Made by a program: the position numbers and the translations under genes
DNA from: Microbacter sp. GSS18
GTDB taxonomy: Bacteria; Actinomycetota; Actinomycetes; Actinomycetales; Microbacteriaceae
Direction: 5' to 3'
NCBI GenBank assembly: GCA_029319145.1
Contig: CP119753.1
Span: forward strand, 992,001 to 1,056,000
DNA length: 64,000 bases
Part shown: positions 1 through 11,168 of the stretch, piece after piece
Position numbering within the stretch: position 1 is the first letter of the stretch
Layout of the letters: each line of letters starts with the position of its first letter
The notes under the pieces: model-generated
What the model was told of the DNA's origin: nothing
The model's database searches: none
What the model saw: only the letters and a program-made list of their open reading frames with translations

Positions 1-2447
<2,447 letters not shown>

Positions 2448-2537
2448 AGAAGACCTTTCGTCGTCTGGCAGATCGTGCCAGGGATTCGCTATCGGCGCGC
2501 CGTTCCGTTTGTCACGGACGCACAACGCACCGCACTC

Positions 2538-2543
2538 AGCCTA
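2538..2543 (-). promoter_or_regulatory. Candidate -10 box for aceE
   Basis: TAGGCT on the minus strand, matching the TAnnnT form seen before many genes here. It would give aceE a leader of about 85 nt. No convincing -35 is seen. Confidence 0.4.
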
Positions 2544-2600
2544 GTCAGAACATCGGGGGTGCGCGGCCATCGTTGCGCGTCCTCGTAGAATCGCCGGTGA

Positions 2601-2673
2601 GGGCCTTTAGCTCAGCTGGTAGAGCGCCACGTTTACACCGTGGATGTCGTCGGTTCGATCCCGGCAGGGCCCA
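2601..2673 (+). tRNA. tRNA-Val (anticodon TAC)
   Basis: A full cloverleaf of 73 nt. The acceptor stem GGGCCTT pairs with AGGGCCC, the anticodon stem CCACG/CGTGG encloses loop TTTACAC with anticodon TAC, and the T arm has GGTTCGATCC. The discriminator is A and CCA is not encoded. A TAGAAT hexamer at 2586-2591 is a likely -10 box. The gene lies alone between divergent aceE and the zinc-ribbon gene; it reads GUA valine codons. Confidence 0.96.
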
Positions 2674-2696
2674 CTTCCGTCCTCGAAGGCTCGGGG

Positions 2697-2702
2697 TAGG
2701 TT
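2697..2702 (+). promoter_or_regulatory. -10 box of a leaderless promoter
   Basis: TAGGTT lies 7 nt before the GTG of the zinc-ribbon gene, so transcription should begin at or next to the start codon. Confidence 0.5.
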
Positions 2703-2709
2703 TGGTGAC

Positions 2710-3441
2710 GTGAACGCCAGCCCCGAAGACCAGCGCCGCCTTCTCGACCTCGCCGATCTCGATGCGCGCATCAGCCGCGCCGAGCACGCCCGGAAGAACC
2801 CGCCTCAGGCCGGCCGCGTCCAGGAGCTGCTCGCGCGGCGCCAGACGCTGTCGCAGGAGCTGTCGGTGCGGCTCGGAGCTCGCGACGATCTGCGCACGGA
2901 ACTGTCGCGCATCGAATCGGACGTCGAGGTCGTCGACGCGCGCTCCAAGCGCGACGCCGATCGACTCGCCGCCTCGTCCAATCCCAAGGAGGCTCAGAGC
3001 CTCGAGCACGAGCTGGCCTCGCTCGCGCGACGCAAGAGCGATCTCGAGGACGGTGAGCTCGTCGTCATGGAGAAGCTCGAGGCCGCCGATGCCGCCGTCG
3101 CCGAACAGGAGCAGCTGATCGCGCAGACCAACGCCGAGGGGGCCGAGCTGAGCGCAGCCGCCAAGAGCCAGGTGGCGCAGGCCTCCGCGGACGCCGACGC
3201 GGCGTCGCGGGACCGTGTGGCGGTCGCCGCGTCGATCCCCGACGCGCTCGTGGCGATGTACGAGCGCATCGCGGCGCGCGGCGTGGGCGCTGCGCCGCTC
3301 GTCCGGCGCACGTGCGAGGGCTGCCGCATGGTGCTGTCGGGCACGGATCTGAGCACGCTCGGCCGGGCGGCCCCCGACGAGGTCGTGACGTGCCCGGAGT
3401 GCGGCTGCATCCTGGTGCGCGGCGAGGACTCGGGGCTGTGA
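2710..3441 (+). CDS. Coiled-coil C4 zinc-ribbon protein (Rv2229c/CdsZ-like)
   Basis: 243 residues. The first about 180 residues are a long heptad-rich coiled coil (RRLLDLADLDARISRAEHAR and following Glu/Arg/Leu-rich helices). The C-terminal about 50 residues hold a C4 zinc ribbon: CEGC, then after about 24 residues CPECGC. This matches the conserved actinobacterial family with a coiled-coil hairpin and C4 ribbon, often suggested to bind nucleic acid; its cellular role is not established. The GTG start was chosen because the -10 box sits 7 nt upstream. It is followed after 24 bp by the polymerase-like gene and probably cotranscribed with it. Confidence 0.85.
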   Translation: MNASPEDQRRLLDLADLDARISRAEHARKNPPQAGRVQELLARRQTLSQELSVRLGARDDLRTELSRIESDVEVVDARSKRDADRLAASSNPKEAQSLEHELASLARRKSDLEDGELVVMEKLEAADAAVAEQEQLIAQTNAEGAELSAAAKSQVAQASADADAASRDRVAVAASIPDALVAMYERIAARGVGAAPLVRRTCEGCRMVLSGTDLSTLGRAAPDEVVTCPECGCILVRGEDSGL

Positions 3442-3465
3442 GCGCGGTGACCCCGCCGCGGCGAG

Positions 3466-5184
3466 GTGCCTGAAGCCACCGCCGTCGCCCTCGGGCGCGA
3501 CGCGGGGGGCATCACCGCGGCCGTTCTCGACGAGACCGGACGCATCGTCGACCGGCCCCGATTCGACGACGACGACGATCTCGCGGCGTGGATCGCCCGG
3601 CGCGAAGCGGCCGGGGCGGTCCGGTGGGTCTGGAGCGACACGGCGCAGTGGTACCCGGAGCTTCTGCGACGCGGCGTGCGGGTGTCGCGCTGCCGCGACC
3701 TGCGACTGGCCCGTGCGATCCTCCGGTTGGCCGTCTCGGTGCCCGCGACCGACCCCGTCCGCGTCCGCGGACGATGGGATGCCTCTCCGCCGGCTGTGAT
3801 CGCGCCGGACCGGCCCGCGCTGTTCGACCTGGACGCCGAGGACCCGATGTCGGCCGGCATCCCGGCCGACGTCGACGCGGCAGTCGATCAGTGGCGCGAG
3901 CAGGACGAGGCGGTCGGTCGCGCTTCCGACCCGGCGCGACTGCGACTGCTGCTGGCCGCGGAATCCGCCGGCGCCCTGCTCGCCGCGGAGCTGACCGCGG
4001 CAGGCGTGCCCTGGAGCGTCGCCGAGCACGAGCGCGTGCTCGCGGCGGCGCTCGGTGATCGCGGCGCTTCCGGCCGCCCGCGGCGACTGGAGGAGCTCGC
4101 CGTGCGCGTCCGCGCCGCCCTCGGCGACCCGGCCCTGAACCCGGACTCGCCGCCCCAGCTGCTCCGGGCCCTGCACCGCGGGGGCCTCCCGGTCGCCACC
4201 ACCGGGCGGTGGGAGCTGGCACAGTATGAGCATCCGGTCGTCGCTCCGCTGCTGGAGTACAAGAAGCTCGCGCGGCTGCTCAGCGCGAACGGCTGGGCCT
4301 GGCTGCACGAGTGGGTCGAGGACGGACGATTCCGCCCCGTGTACGTGCCCGGGGGTGTCGTCACGGGGCGCTGGGCGTCCTCGGGAGGCGGCGCGCTGCA
4401 GATCCCCCGCCAGCTGCGGACGGCCGTGCGAGCCGATCCGGGGTGGAAGCTCGTCGTGGCCGACGTCGCGCAGCTCGAGCCGCGCGTGCTGGCCGCGATG
4501 AGTGCGGACGCCGCCCTGGCCCGCGCCGCCCGAGGGCGCGATCTCTATGCCGGCATCGTCGAGCAGGCGGGCATCGCCACCCGCGCCGACGCGAAGGTTG
4601 CGATGCTCGGCGCCATGTACGGGGCGACCACGGGGGAGTCGGGCCGGCTGCTGCCTCATCTGCGGCGTTCGTTCCCCCGCGCGATGCGCCTCGTCGACGA
4701 CGCCGCGCGCACGGGCGAGGACGGCGGGACGGTGTCGACATGGCTGGGCCGCTCATCGCCCCCGCCGGACGAGGCGTGGCTTCGCTCCCAGCGTCGAGCC
4801 ACGGAGTCCGGCGCATCGACGGCCGATCTCACGCGCGCACGCCGGCGAGGTCGCGACCGCGGGCGGTTCACCCGGAATTTCGTCGTCCAGGGCACGGCGG
4901 CGGAGTGGGCTCTCGTCTGGCTCGCCGATCTGCGCGGGCGACTGGGGTCGCTTCCTGCGGCCCGTCGCGCGGCCGCCGCGTCGGGGCCGGTGTTCGGCAC
5001 ACGCGCGCACGCGGCGTTCTTCCTCCATGACGAGGTCATCGTCCATGCTCCCGAGGAGCTCGCCGAGCAGGTCGCGCGCGATGTGCAGGCGTCGGCCGCC
5101 GAGGCCGCGCGACTCCTCTTCGGCGACTTCCCCGTCGACTTCCCGCTGGACGTTCGTGTCTCCGACACGGCGGACAAGGACTGA
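3466..5184 (+). CDS. Family A DNA polymerase-like protein (annotated elsewhere as bifunctional 3'-5' exonuclease/DNA polymerase)
   Basis: 572 residues, much shorter than Pol I because there is no 5' nuclease domain. The C-terminal half carries all three family A polymerase motifs: motif A as VADVAQLEPRVLA (about residues 328-340), an O-helix as RADAKVAMLGAMYG (about 366-379, with the conserved R, K and Y but Leu in place of Phe), and motif C as FLHDEVIVH (about 523-531). GRWASSGGGALQIPRQLR matches the template-binding segment before motif A. The N-terminal 150 residues occupy the place of the proofreading domain, but I could not find an intact DEDD set. GTG start; weak ribosome site. A role in repair synthesis is inference. 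Confidence 0.8.
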   Translation: MPEATAVALGRDAGGITAAVLDETGRIVDRPRFDDDDDLAAWIARREAAGAVRWVWSDTAQWYPELLRRGVRVSRCRDLRLARAILRLAVSVPATDPVRVRGRWDASPPAVIAPDRPALFDLDAEDPMSAGIPADVDAAVDQWREQDEAVGRASDPARLRLLLAAESAGALLAAELTAAGVPWSVAEHERVLAAALGDRGASGRPRRLEELAVRVRAALGDPALNPDSPPQLLRALHRGGLPVATTGRWELAQYEHPVVAPLLEYKKLARLLSANGWAWLHEWVEDGRFRPVYVPGGVVTGRWASSGGGALQIPRQLRTAVRADPGWKLVVADVAQLEPRVLAAMSADAALARAARGRDLYAGIVEQAGIATRADAKVAMLGAMYGATTGESGRLLPHLRRSFPRAMRLVDDAARTGEDGGTVSTWLGRSSPPPDEAWLRSQRRATESGASTADLTRARRRGRDRGRFTRNFVVQGTAAEWALVWLADLRGRLGSLPAARRAAAASGPVFGTRAHAAFFLHDEVIVHAPEELAEQVARDVQASAAEAARLLFGDFPVDFPLDVRVSDTADKD

Positions 5185-5225
5185 CGGGGCTTGCGTCCAG
5201 ACTGCGGCGCTAGACTCGACGCCGC

Positions 5226-5594
5226 GAATGGGTCGGCTGGACGGTCGCGTCGCGGGCGGTGCGCCGCCTCGCGCCGAGGAACGTCCGGGCTCCGCAGGGC
5301 AGGGCGGTGGGTAACACCCACCCGGAGCGATCCGCGAGACAGTGCCACAGAGAGCAGACCGCCGGGCAGCGCCCGGTAAGGGTGAAAGGGCGGTGTAAGA
5401 GACCACCGGGGTCGCGGTGACGCGACCCGCACGGCAAACCTCGCCCGGAGCAAGGCCAGACAGGGGATGACGACGCGGCCCGCCGAGTCCCCGGGTAGGC
5501 CGCTGGAGCGGCACGGCAACGTGTCGCCGAGAGAGATGACCGTCCACGGGGCGTGAGCCCCCGGACAGAACCCGGCGTACAGGCCGGCCCATTC
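5226..5594 (+). ncRNA. rnpB: RNase P RNA, bacterial type A
   Basis: The catalytic RNA that removes 5' leaders from pre-tRNA. The 5' end GAATGGGTCGGC pairs with the 3' end GCCGGCCCATTC as helix P1. The conserved region GAGGAACGTCCGGGCTCC follows near 5275, the GAGAGATGACCG and ACAGAACCCGGCGTACAGG signatures lie near the 3' end. About 369 nt, normal for actinobacteria. It lies between the polymerase-like gene and convergent ppgK. Confidence 0.96.
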
Positions 5595-5621
5595 GCTTCC
5601 CGACGCGCCGCCCGAGTCCCG

Positions 5622-6386
5622 TCAGCCGTGCAGGGCCAGTGCGGCCGCGCCGATGATCCCGGCGTTGTTGCGGTGGACCGCCGGCACGATCGGGGTCTTC
5701 AGCTTCAGCAGCGGCAGGAACTTGTCGGCGTGCTTCGAGACGCCGCCGCCGACGATGAACAGGTCGGGGCTGAACAGGAACTCGATGTGGCCGTAGTACC
5801 ACTGCAGGCGCTTGGCCCACTTCTCCCACGACAGGTCCTCGCGCTCTTTCGCGGAGTACGCGGCGTACGCCTCGGCGTCCTTGCCGTGCTTCGCCCGTTC
5901 GACGTGGCCGAGCTCGGAGTTCGGAATGAGCACACCGTCGTAGAGCAGCGCCGAGCCGATCCCGGTGCCGAGCGTCGTGAGGATCGCCAGTCCCCGCTGG
6001 CCGCGCGCGGCGCCGAAGCGCAGCTCGGCGACCCCGGCGACATCGGCGTCGTTCGCGAAATGGATCTCGCGGCCGAGCCCGTCCTCGAAGAACTTCTCGG
6101 CCTCGAAGTCGATCCAGCGATCGGACACGTTGGCAGCCGACATCGTGCGGCCGTGCTTGACGATCGCCGGGAAGGCGACGCCGAGGGGCACATCGGCGTC
6201 CGACACGTGCAGTCGCTCCAGCACGAGGTGGACCGCCGCGAGCACGTCCTTCGGCTCGGCCCCCCGCGGGGTCGGCACCTTCACGCGGTCCGACAGCAGC
6301 TCGCCGTGCTCGAGATCCACCAACGCGCCTTTGATGCCGGTGCCGCCGATGTCGATGCCGACGGCTCGAGCCCCCTGTGATGTCAT
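5622..6386 (-). CDS. ppgK: Polyphosphate glucokinase
   Basis: Cytosolic ROK-family kinase that phosphorylates glucose to glucose-6-phosphate with polyphosphate or ATP. 254 residues, the usual size. The N-terminal phosphate loop is VGIDIGGTGIKGALVD (residues 9-24), the second nucleotide-binding motif is LTTLGTGIGSALLYDG, and VGGGVSKHADKFLPLL near the C-terminus is typical of actinobacterial PpgK. The ATG is only 6 nt after a TAGGCT -10 box. It is convergent with rnpB. Confidence 0.93.
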   Translation of the reverse strand: MTSQGARAVGIDIGGTGIKGALVDLEHGELLSDRVKVPTPRGAEPKDVLAAVHLVLERLHVSDADVPLGVAFPAIVKHGRTMSAANVSDRWIDFEAEKFFEDGLGREIHFANDADVAGVAELRFGAARGQRGLAILTTLGTGIGSALLYDGVLIPNSELGHVERAKHGKDAEAYAAYSAKEREDLSWEKWAKRLQWYYGHIEFLFSPDLFIVGGGVSKHADKFLPLLKLKTPIVPAVHRNNAGIIGAAALALHG

Positions 6387-6392
6387 GTGCCC

Positions 6393-6398
6393 AGCCTA
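6393..6398 (-). promoter_or_regulatory. -10 box of leaderless ppgK promoter
   Basis: TAGGCT on the minus strand, 6 nt before the ppgK ATG. Confidence 0.55.
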
Positions 6399-6421
6399 GC
6401 CAGCAGGGCCCCCGTCATCAG

Positions 6422-6427
6422 TAGGAT
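6422..6427 (+). promoter_or_regulatory. Candidate -10 box before the 60-aa protein
   Basis: TAGGAT about 43 nt before the GTG. Unlike the leaderless cases it would give a short leader containing GGGAGGA, a good ribosome site. Confidence 0.4.
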
Positions 6428-6469
6428 CGGAGGGGCCGGGACGACGACGCCCCCGGACGGGAGGACCCT

Positions 6470-6652
6470 GTGACTTCGGACAGCGAGAAGTACTGGTACA
6501 ACATGACCACCGGTGAGGTGGAGTTCGGCTACGCTTCCCCGGCGATCGACCGCGCCGGTCCGTTCGACACGGCCGAGGAAGCCGCCCGGGCGCCCGAGAT
6601 CCTTCGTGAGCGCGCGCGCGCCTGGGCCGAGGAAGAGGCGCGCGAGGACTGA
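6470..6652 (+). CDS. Small SPOR-like conserved protein
   Basis: 60 residues, acidic, no signal peptide or membrane segment. The sequence SEKYWYNMTTGEVEFG then GPFDTAEEAARAPEILRER matches the short Microbacteriaceae proteins labelled SPOR domain-containing: an aromatic Y-W-Y-N-x-x-T-G-x-V-E opening, a GP(Y/F)-DT turn and a helix. Peptidoglycan binding is suggested only by that label. GTG start with GGGAGGA 8-10 nt upstream. It precedes glnA2 by 84 bp but glnA2 has its own promoter. Confidence 0.75.
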   Translation: MTSDSEKYWYNMTTGEVEFGYASPAIDRAGPFDTAEEAARAPEILRERARAWAEEEARED

Positions 6653-6697
6653 CGCGCCAGGCGCGCGTGGGCGTCGGCCGCGCGGGCGCCGGACGAG

Positions 6698-6703
6698 TAG
6701 TCT
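6698..6703 (+). promoter_or_regulatory. Candidate -10 box of glnA2
   Basis: TAGTCT 33 nt before the ATG; the leader then contains GAGAGGAT as ribosome site. No GlnR half-sites are seen between 6653 and 6736. Confidence 0.45.
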
Positions 6704-6736
6704 GGCTGGAGCCGATGCGGCTCGAGAGAGGATGCG

Positions 6737-8074
6737 ATGGACAAGCAGCGGGACTTCGTGCTTCGGACGATCGAGGAGCGGGGCGTCAAGTTCGTTCGCC
6801 TGTGGTTCACGGACGTGATGGGCACGCTCAAGTCGGTCGCGATCGCGCCCGCCGAGGTCGAGGGCGCCTTCACCGAGGGACTCGGGTTCGACGGGTCGGC
6901 GATCGAAGGCCTCACGCGCTCGTATGAATCCGACCTGCTGGCGCACCCCGACCCCACGACGTTCCAGACCCTGCCGTGGCGTGGCGAGATCGATCCCACC
7001 GCGCGCATGTTCTGCGACATCACGACGCCCGACGGCCAGCCCGCCGTCGCGGATCCGCGCAACGTGCTCAAGCGGGCGCTGGCGAAGGCCGCGGACTCGG
7101 GGTTCACCTTCTACACGCACCCCGAGATCGAGTTCTATCTGCTGAAGTCCTCGTCCTACGGCCCCGAGGGCCCCGTGCCCGTGGATTCGGCCGGCTACTT
7201 CGACAACGTCCCCGGCGGCACCGCGCACGACTTCCGGCGTCGGTCGGTGCGGATGCTGGAGGACCTCGGCATCTCGGTCGAGTTCAGCCACCACGAGGGC
7301 GGCCCCGGCCAGAACGAGATCGACCTCCGCTACGCCGACGCGCTCGCGACGGCCGACAACATCATGACCTTCCGCACCGTGGTGAAGGAAGTGGCGATCG
7401 AGCAGGGCGTGTACGCCACGTTCATGCCGAAGCCTCTGGGCGGCCAGCCGGGCAGCGGCATGCACACCCACATGTCGCTGTTCGAGGCCGACGTCAACGC
7501 CTTCTACGAGGAGGGCGCGCAGTACCAGCTGTCGAAGGTGGGCCGGCACTTCATCGCGGGCCTCCTGCGCCACGCCAACGAGATCGCTGCGGTCACCAAC
7601 CAGTTCGTCAACTCGTACAAGCGCATCTGGGGCGGCGACGAGGCGCCGAGCTTCATCTGCTGGGGGCACAACAACCGATCGGCCCTCGTGCGGGTGCCGC
7701 TCTACAAGCCGAACAAGGGGCAGTCCTCGCGCGTCGAGTACCGGGGCCTCGATTCGGCCGCCAACCCGTACCTGGCCTACGCGCTGCTGCTCAGCGCCGG
7801 CCTCAAGGGCATCGAGGAGGAGTACGAGCTTCCCCTCGAGGCCGAGGACAACGTGTGGTCGCTGACGGACGCCGAGCGCCGCGCGCTCGGGTACGCGCCG
7901 CTTCCGGCGAGCCTCGACCACGCGCTGGAGTACATGGAGGAGTCGGAACTGGTCGCCGAGACGCTCGGCGAGCAGGTCTTCAACCACGTCCTGCTCAACA
8001 AGCGTCGTGAATGGCAGCAGTACCGCGCCCAGGTCACCCCGTTCGAGCTGAAGAGCAACCTCGAGATGCTCTGA
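6737..8074 (+). CDS. glnA2: Glutamine synthetase, GSI-alpha-like (GlnA2)
   Basis: ATP-dependent ligation of ammonia to glutamate; 445 residues, the short GSI-alpha length. The start MDKQRDFVLRTIEERGVKFV, the ligand segment TFYTHPEIEFYLL and the ATP loop KPLGGQPGSGMHTHMSLF are all typical. The region aligned with the adenylylation loop of GSI-beta reads EEEYELPLEAEDNVWSL, which retains a tyrosine but not the classical NLYxLPPEE context. It is followed 10 bp later by glnE, the same order as in mycobacteria. Which of the two glutamine synthetases in this window is the main one cannot be read here, but glnA1 has the GlnR box. Confidence 0.93.
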   Translation: MDKQRDFVLRTIEERGVKFVRLWFTDVMGTLKSVAIAPAEVEGAFTEGLGFDGSAIEGLTRSYESDLLAHPDPTTFQTLPWRGEIDPTARMFCDITTPDGQPAVADPRNVLKRALAKAADSGFTFYTHPEIEFYLLKSSSYGPEGPVPVDSAGYFDNVPGGTAHDFRRRSVRMLEDLGISVEFSHHEGGPGQNEIDLRYADALATADNIMTFRTVVKEVAIEQGVYATFMPKPLGGQPGSGMHTHMSLFEADVNAFYEEGAQYQLSKVGRHFIAGLLRHANEIAAVTNQFVNSYKRIWGGDEAPSFICWGHNNRSALVRVPLYKPNKGQSSRVEYRGLDSAANPYLAYALLLSAGLKGIEEEYELPLEAEDNVWSLTDAERRALGYAPLPASLDHALEYMEESELVAETLGEQVFNHVLLNKRREWQQYRAQVTPFELKSNLEML

Positions 8075-8084
8075 TCGCGGGCAC

Positions 8085-11000
8085 ATGACTGCCGGCGATC
8101 GCTCTTCATCCCTCACGCAGCTCGCGCGCCTGGGCTTCGGCCGCCTGGCCGAAGCCGACCAGCTGCTGACCGAGGTCTCGGACGCGACGGGCATCGATCG
8201 CGAAGCGCTGTGCCGCCGGTCCCCGATCGCGGCGGACCCCGATGCGGCGCTCCTGGCCCTCGAGCGCGTCGTGCGACGCAACCCCGCCGCACTCGCCCCA
8301 CTGGGGACGGATGCCGACGCCTGGAGCGCACTGTGGGCGCTCCTGGGGGCGTCGAGCGGGTTCGCCGACTTCTACCTCCGTCACCCCGAGGAGGTCGCCG
8401 ATCTCGCCGTGCGCGGTCACGGGCTGCCGACGGCGGACGAGCTGCGGGAGACGCTGCTGGAGGCGGTGGGCGACGAGGACGGCTTCGCCGCAGACGGGGC
8501 AGAGACGTCGTGGATCGCGCTGCGCGTCCGCTATCGGCGCATGCTTGCCCGCATCGCCGCCTACGACCTGCTCCACGTGTCGTCCGTGGAGATCATGCCC
8601 CAGGTGGGCGCGGCACTGGCCGATGCCGCCGCGGCGGCGCTCGAAGCGTCGCTGAGCGTCGCACGCACCCGCGTGGCCCGGGGCGGCGCCGGGGCCGGGC
8701 TGTTCCCTCGTGACGAGGTGGCGGCGACGCGACTCGCCGTCATCGGCATGGGCAAGACAGGGGCGCGCGAGCTCAACTACGTCAGCGACGTGGATGTCAT
8801 CTTCGTCGCCGACGCCGATCCGGATGCGCCGGTGGACCCGGGTGAGTCGCGCGTGGTCGACATCGCCACGCGACTCGCGGTGCAGCTGATGCGCGGCATC
8901 TCCGAGGTGGAGATCGAGCCGCCGCTGTGGGAGGTCGACGCGAACCTGCGCCCCGAGGGCAAGCAGGGCGCCCTCGTCCGCACGCTCGAGTCCCATCTGT
9001 CGTACTACGACCGCTGGGCGAAGAGCTGGGAGTTCCAGGCCCTGCTCAAGGCGCGCCCCATCGCCGGCAGCCCGACGCTGGGCGCGGCCTACGTCGATGC
9101 GGTTCAGCCCAAGGTGTGGACCAGCGCCGCGCGCGAGAACTTCGTCGACTCCGTTCAGCGCATGCGCGAGCGCGTCACCGAGCACATCCCGGCCGCCGAT
9201 GTGCCCTTCCAGATCAAGCTCGGTCCGGGTGGCATCCGCGATATCGAGTTCACCGTGCAGCTGCTTCAGCTCGTGCACGGGCTCACCGACGAGAACATCC
9301 GCCAGCGCGGCACGCTCGACGCGCTCGACGCACTCGTCGCCCAGGGCTACATCGGGCGCACCGAGGCCACGGCGTTCTCGAACGACTACCGCGTGCTGCG
9401 CGTGCTCGAGCACCGGGTCCAGCTGCGCGGGCTCCGCCGCACGCACCTGATGCCCGCCAAGCCCGAGGACCGCCGCATCCTCGCGCGCGCATCCGGCCTC
9501 GCCCCCAGCGGAGACGCCGTGTGGGAGCTGTGGGAGCGCACCAAGCGCGAAGTGCGCGAGATCCACGTCCGGCTGTTCTATCGTCCGCTGCTGGCGGCCG
9601 TGGCCTCGCTCCCCGAGGAGGAGCGCGTCATCTCGCCGGAGCAGGCGCACGACCGGCTCGCCGCGATCGGCTTCAAGGACCCGGCAGGAGCGCTGCGCCA
9701 CATCGGCGCTCTCACCAGCGGCATCAGCCGCAAGGTGGTCATCCAGCGCCACCTGATGCCTGTCATGATCCGCTGGTTCGCCGACGGCGTCGACCCCGAC
9801 TACGGGCTGCTGGCGTTCCGCCGTCTCAGCGAGCGGCTGGGGGACACCCCGTGGTTCCTGCGGATGCTGCGCGACTCGTCCGGCGCCGCCGAGGGTCTGA
9901 CGCGGGTGCTGTCGGGCTCGCGGTACGTCGGCGACCTGATGGAGTGGATTCCCGAGGCGGCCGCCTGGCTCGACGACGAGGACATGCTGCGTCCGCGCGC
10001 CGGCGTCGCGCTGCAGCAGGAGGCGCGCGCCATCCAGACGCGTCACCAGACCGTCGACGACGCCATGCGGGCTGTGCGGGCGCTCCGCCGCCGCGAGCTG
10101 CTGCGGACCGCGATGGCCGGCATGGTGGGGGTGGCGAGCATCGAGGACGTCGCGCAGTCCCTCACGACGATCACCGAGGTGACCATCCAGGCGGCGCTGC
10201 GCGCCGTCCGGCGCGAAGTGGTGCCGCCCGAGGATGCGGAGCTGGACTTCTCGGTCATCGCGATGGGTCGGTTCGGCGGCAGCGAGCTCGGCTTCGGCTC
10301 CGATGCGGACGTGCTGTACGTCTACCGCGCCAACGGCATCGAGCCCGAGCGCGCGGGACGCCTCGCCAACCGAATCGTGCAGGAGCTGCGGCGGTACTCG
10401 GAGGACCACCGCGTTCCCCTCGACCTCGACGCGGATCTGCGACCGGAGGGTCGCAAGGGGCCGGTGGTGCGCACGCTGGACAGCTATGCCGAGTACTACC
10501 GGCGCTGGTCGGTGTCCTGGGAGGCACAGGCCCTGCTGCGCGCGCGTGGCGTCGCGGGGAGCGTCAAGCTCATCCGCGACTTCATCGCGCTGGCCGACGA
10601 GCTCCGGTACCCGAAGGCCGCGGATCCGCAGGGACTGCGCGAGATCAAGCGCATCAAGGCGCGTGTCGAGAACGAGCGGCTGCCGCAGGGCACCGATCCG
10701 CACCGGCACCTCAAGCTCGGGCCCGGCTCGCTGTCGGATGTCGAATGGCTCGTGCAGCTGCTGCAGCTGCAGCACGCCCACCGTCTGCCCGAGATGCGGA
10801 CGACGTCCACGATGGCGGCGCTGCGGGCCGCCGAGGCCGCCGGCGTCATCGCCGCCAGCGACGCCCAGCGTCTCTCGTCGGCCTGGCGCCTGGCCAGCCG
10901 CCTCCGCTCGGCGAACACCCTGCTGTCGGGCCAGACCAGCGATGTCCTGCCCACCGACCGGGTGCGTCTCGACGGTATCGGACGGCTGCTGGAGTATCCG

Positions 11001-11087
11001 CCCCGCTCCGCGACGCAGGTCGAGGAGGACTACCTCGGGACGACGCGCCGCGCACGCCGTGTGTTCGAGAAGCTCTTCTACGGCTGA
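8085..11087 (+). CDS. glnE: Bifunctional glutamine synthetase adenylyltransferase/deadenylase
   Basis: 1000 residues. It adds and removes AMP on the regulatory tyrosine of glutamine synthetase according to nitrogen status. There are two nucleotidyltransferase halves: an N-terminal one with GMGKTGARELNYVSDVDVIF (about residues 221-240) and a C-terminal one with AMGRFGGSELGFGSDADVLY (about 726-745). Both retain the Gly-rich loop and the paired aspartates. Each is followed by the GPGGIRDIEF or GPGSLSDVEW motif. It starts 10 bp after glnA2 with little ribosome site and is probably cotranscribed. The likely target is GlnA1 (Tyr402), encoded convergently next door. Confidence 0.95.
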   Translation: MTAGDRSSSLTQLARLGFGRLAEADQLLTEVSDATGIDREALCRRSPIAADPDAALLALERVVRRNPAALAPLGTDADAWSALWALLGASSGFADFYLRHPEEVADLAVRGHGLPTADELRETLLEAVGDEDGFAADGAETSWIALRVRYRRMLARIAAYDLLHVSSVEIMPQVGAALADAAAAALEASLSVARTRVARGGAGAGLFPRDEVAATRLAVIGMGKTGARELNYVSDVDVIFVADADPDAPVDPGESRVVDIATRLAVQLMRGISEVEIEPPLWEVDANLRPEGKQGALVRTLESHLSYYDRWAKSWEFQALLKARPIAGSPTLGAAYVDAVQPKVWTSAARENFVDSVQRMRERVTEHIPAADVPFQIKLGPGGIRDIEFTVQLLQLVHGLTDENIRQRGTLDALDALVAQGYIGRTEATAFSNDYRVLRVLEHRVQLRGLRRTHLMPAKPEDRRILARASGLAPSGDAVWELWERTKREVREIHVRLFYRPLLAAVASLPEEERVISPEQAHDRLAAIGFKDPAGALRHIGALTSGISRKVVIQRHLMPVMIRWFADGVDPDYGLLAFRRLSERLGDTPWFLRMLRDSSGAAEGLTRVLSGSRYVGDLMEWIPEAAAWLDDEDMLRPRAGVALQQEARAIQTRHQTVDDAMRAVRALRRRELLRTAMAGMVGVASIEDVAQSLTTITEVTIQAALRAVRREVVPPEDAELDFSVIAMGRFGGSELGFGSDADVLYVYRANGIEPERAGRLANRIVQELRRYSEDHRVPLDLDADLRPEGRKGPVVRTLDSYAEYYRRWSVSWEAQALLRARGVAGSVKLIRDFIALADELRYPKAADPQGLREIKRIKARVENERLPQGTDPHRHLKLGPGSLSDVEWLVQLLQLQHAHRLPEMRTTSTMAALRAAEAAGVIAASDAQRLSSAWRLASRLRSANTLLSGQTSDVLPTDRVRLDGIGRLLEYPPRSATQVEEDYLGTTRRARRVFEKLFYG

Positions 11088-11120
11088 TCGCGACGACGGC
11101 GGTGCGCGCCTTGTCGCACG

Positions 11121-11152
11121 GGAAAGGCCCCGGCGCGAACCGGGGCCTTTCC
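11121..11152. terminator. Bidirectional terminator between glnE and glnA1
   Basis: A perfect 13-bp stem GGAAAGGCCCCGG/CCGGGGCCTTTCC with a 6-nt loop. It reads as T-rich at the stem base on the plus strand (CCTTTCC) and lies between convergent genes. Confidence 0.85.
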
Positions 11153-11168
11153 TGTGTGCGGTGTCGAG

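Noticed and set aside
6653..6736. GlnR site upstream of glnA2
   Set aside because: No GTnAC/GAAAC pair with 6-nt spacing was found there.
8106..10781. 891-codon minus frame opposite glnE
   Set aside because: Shadow; no family motifs, and glnE is unmistakable on the other strand.
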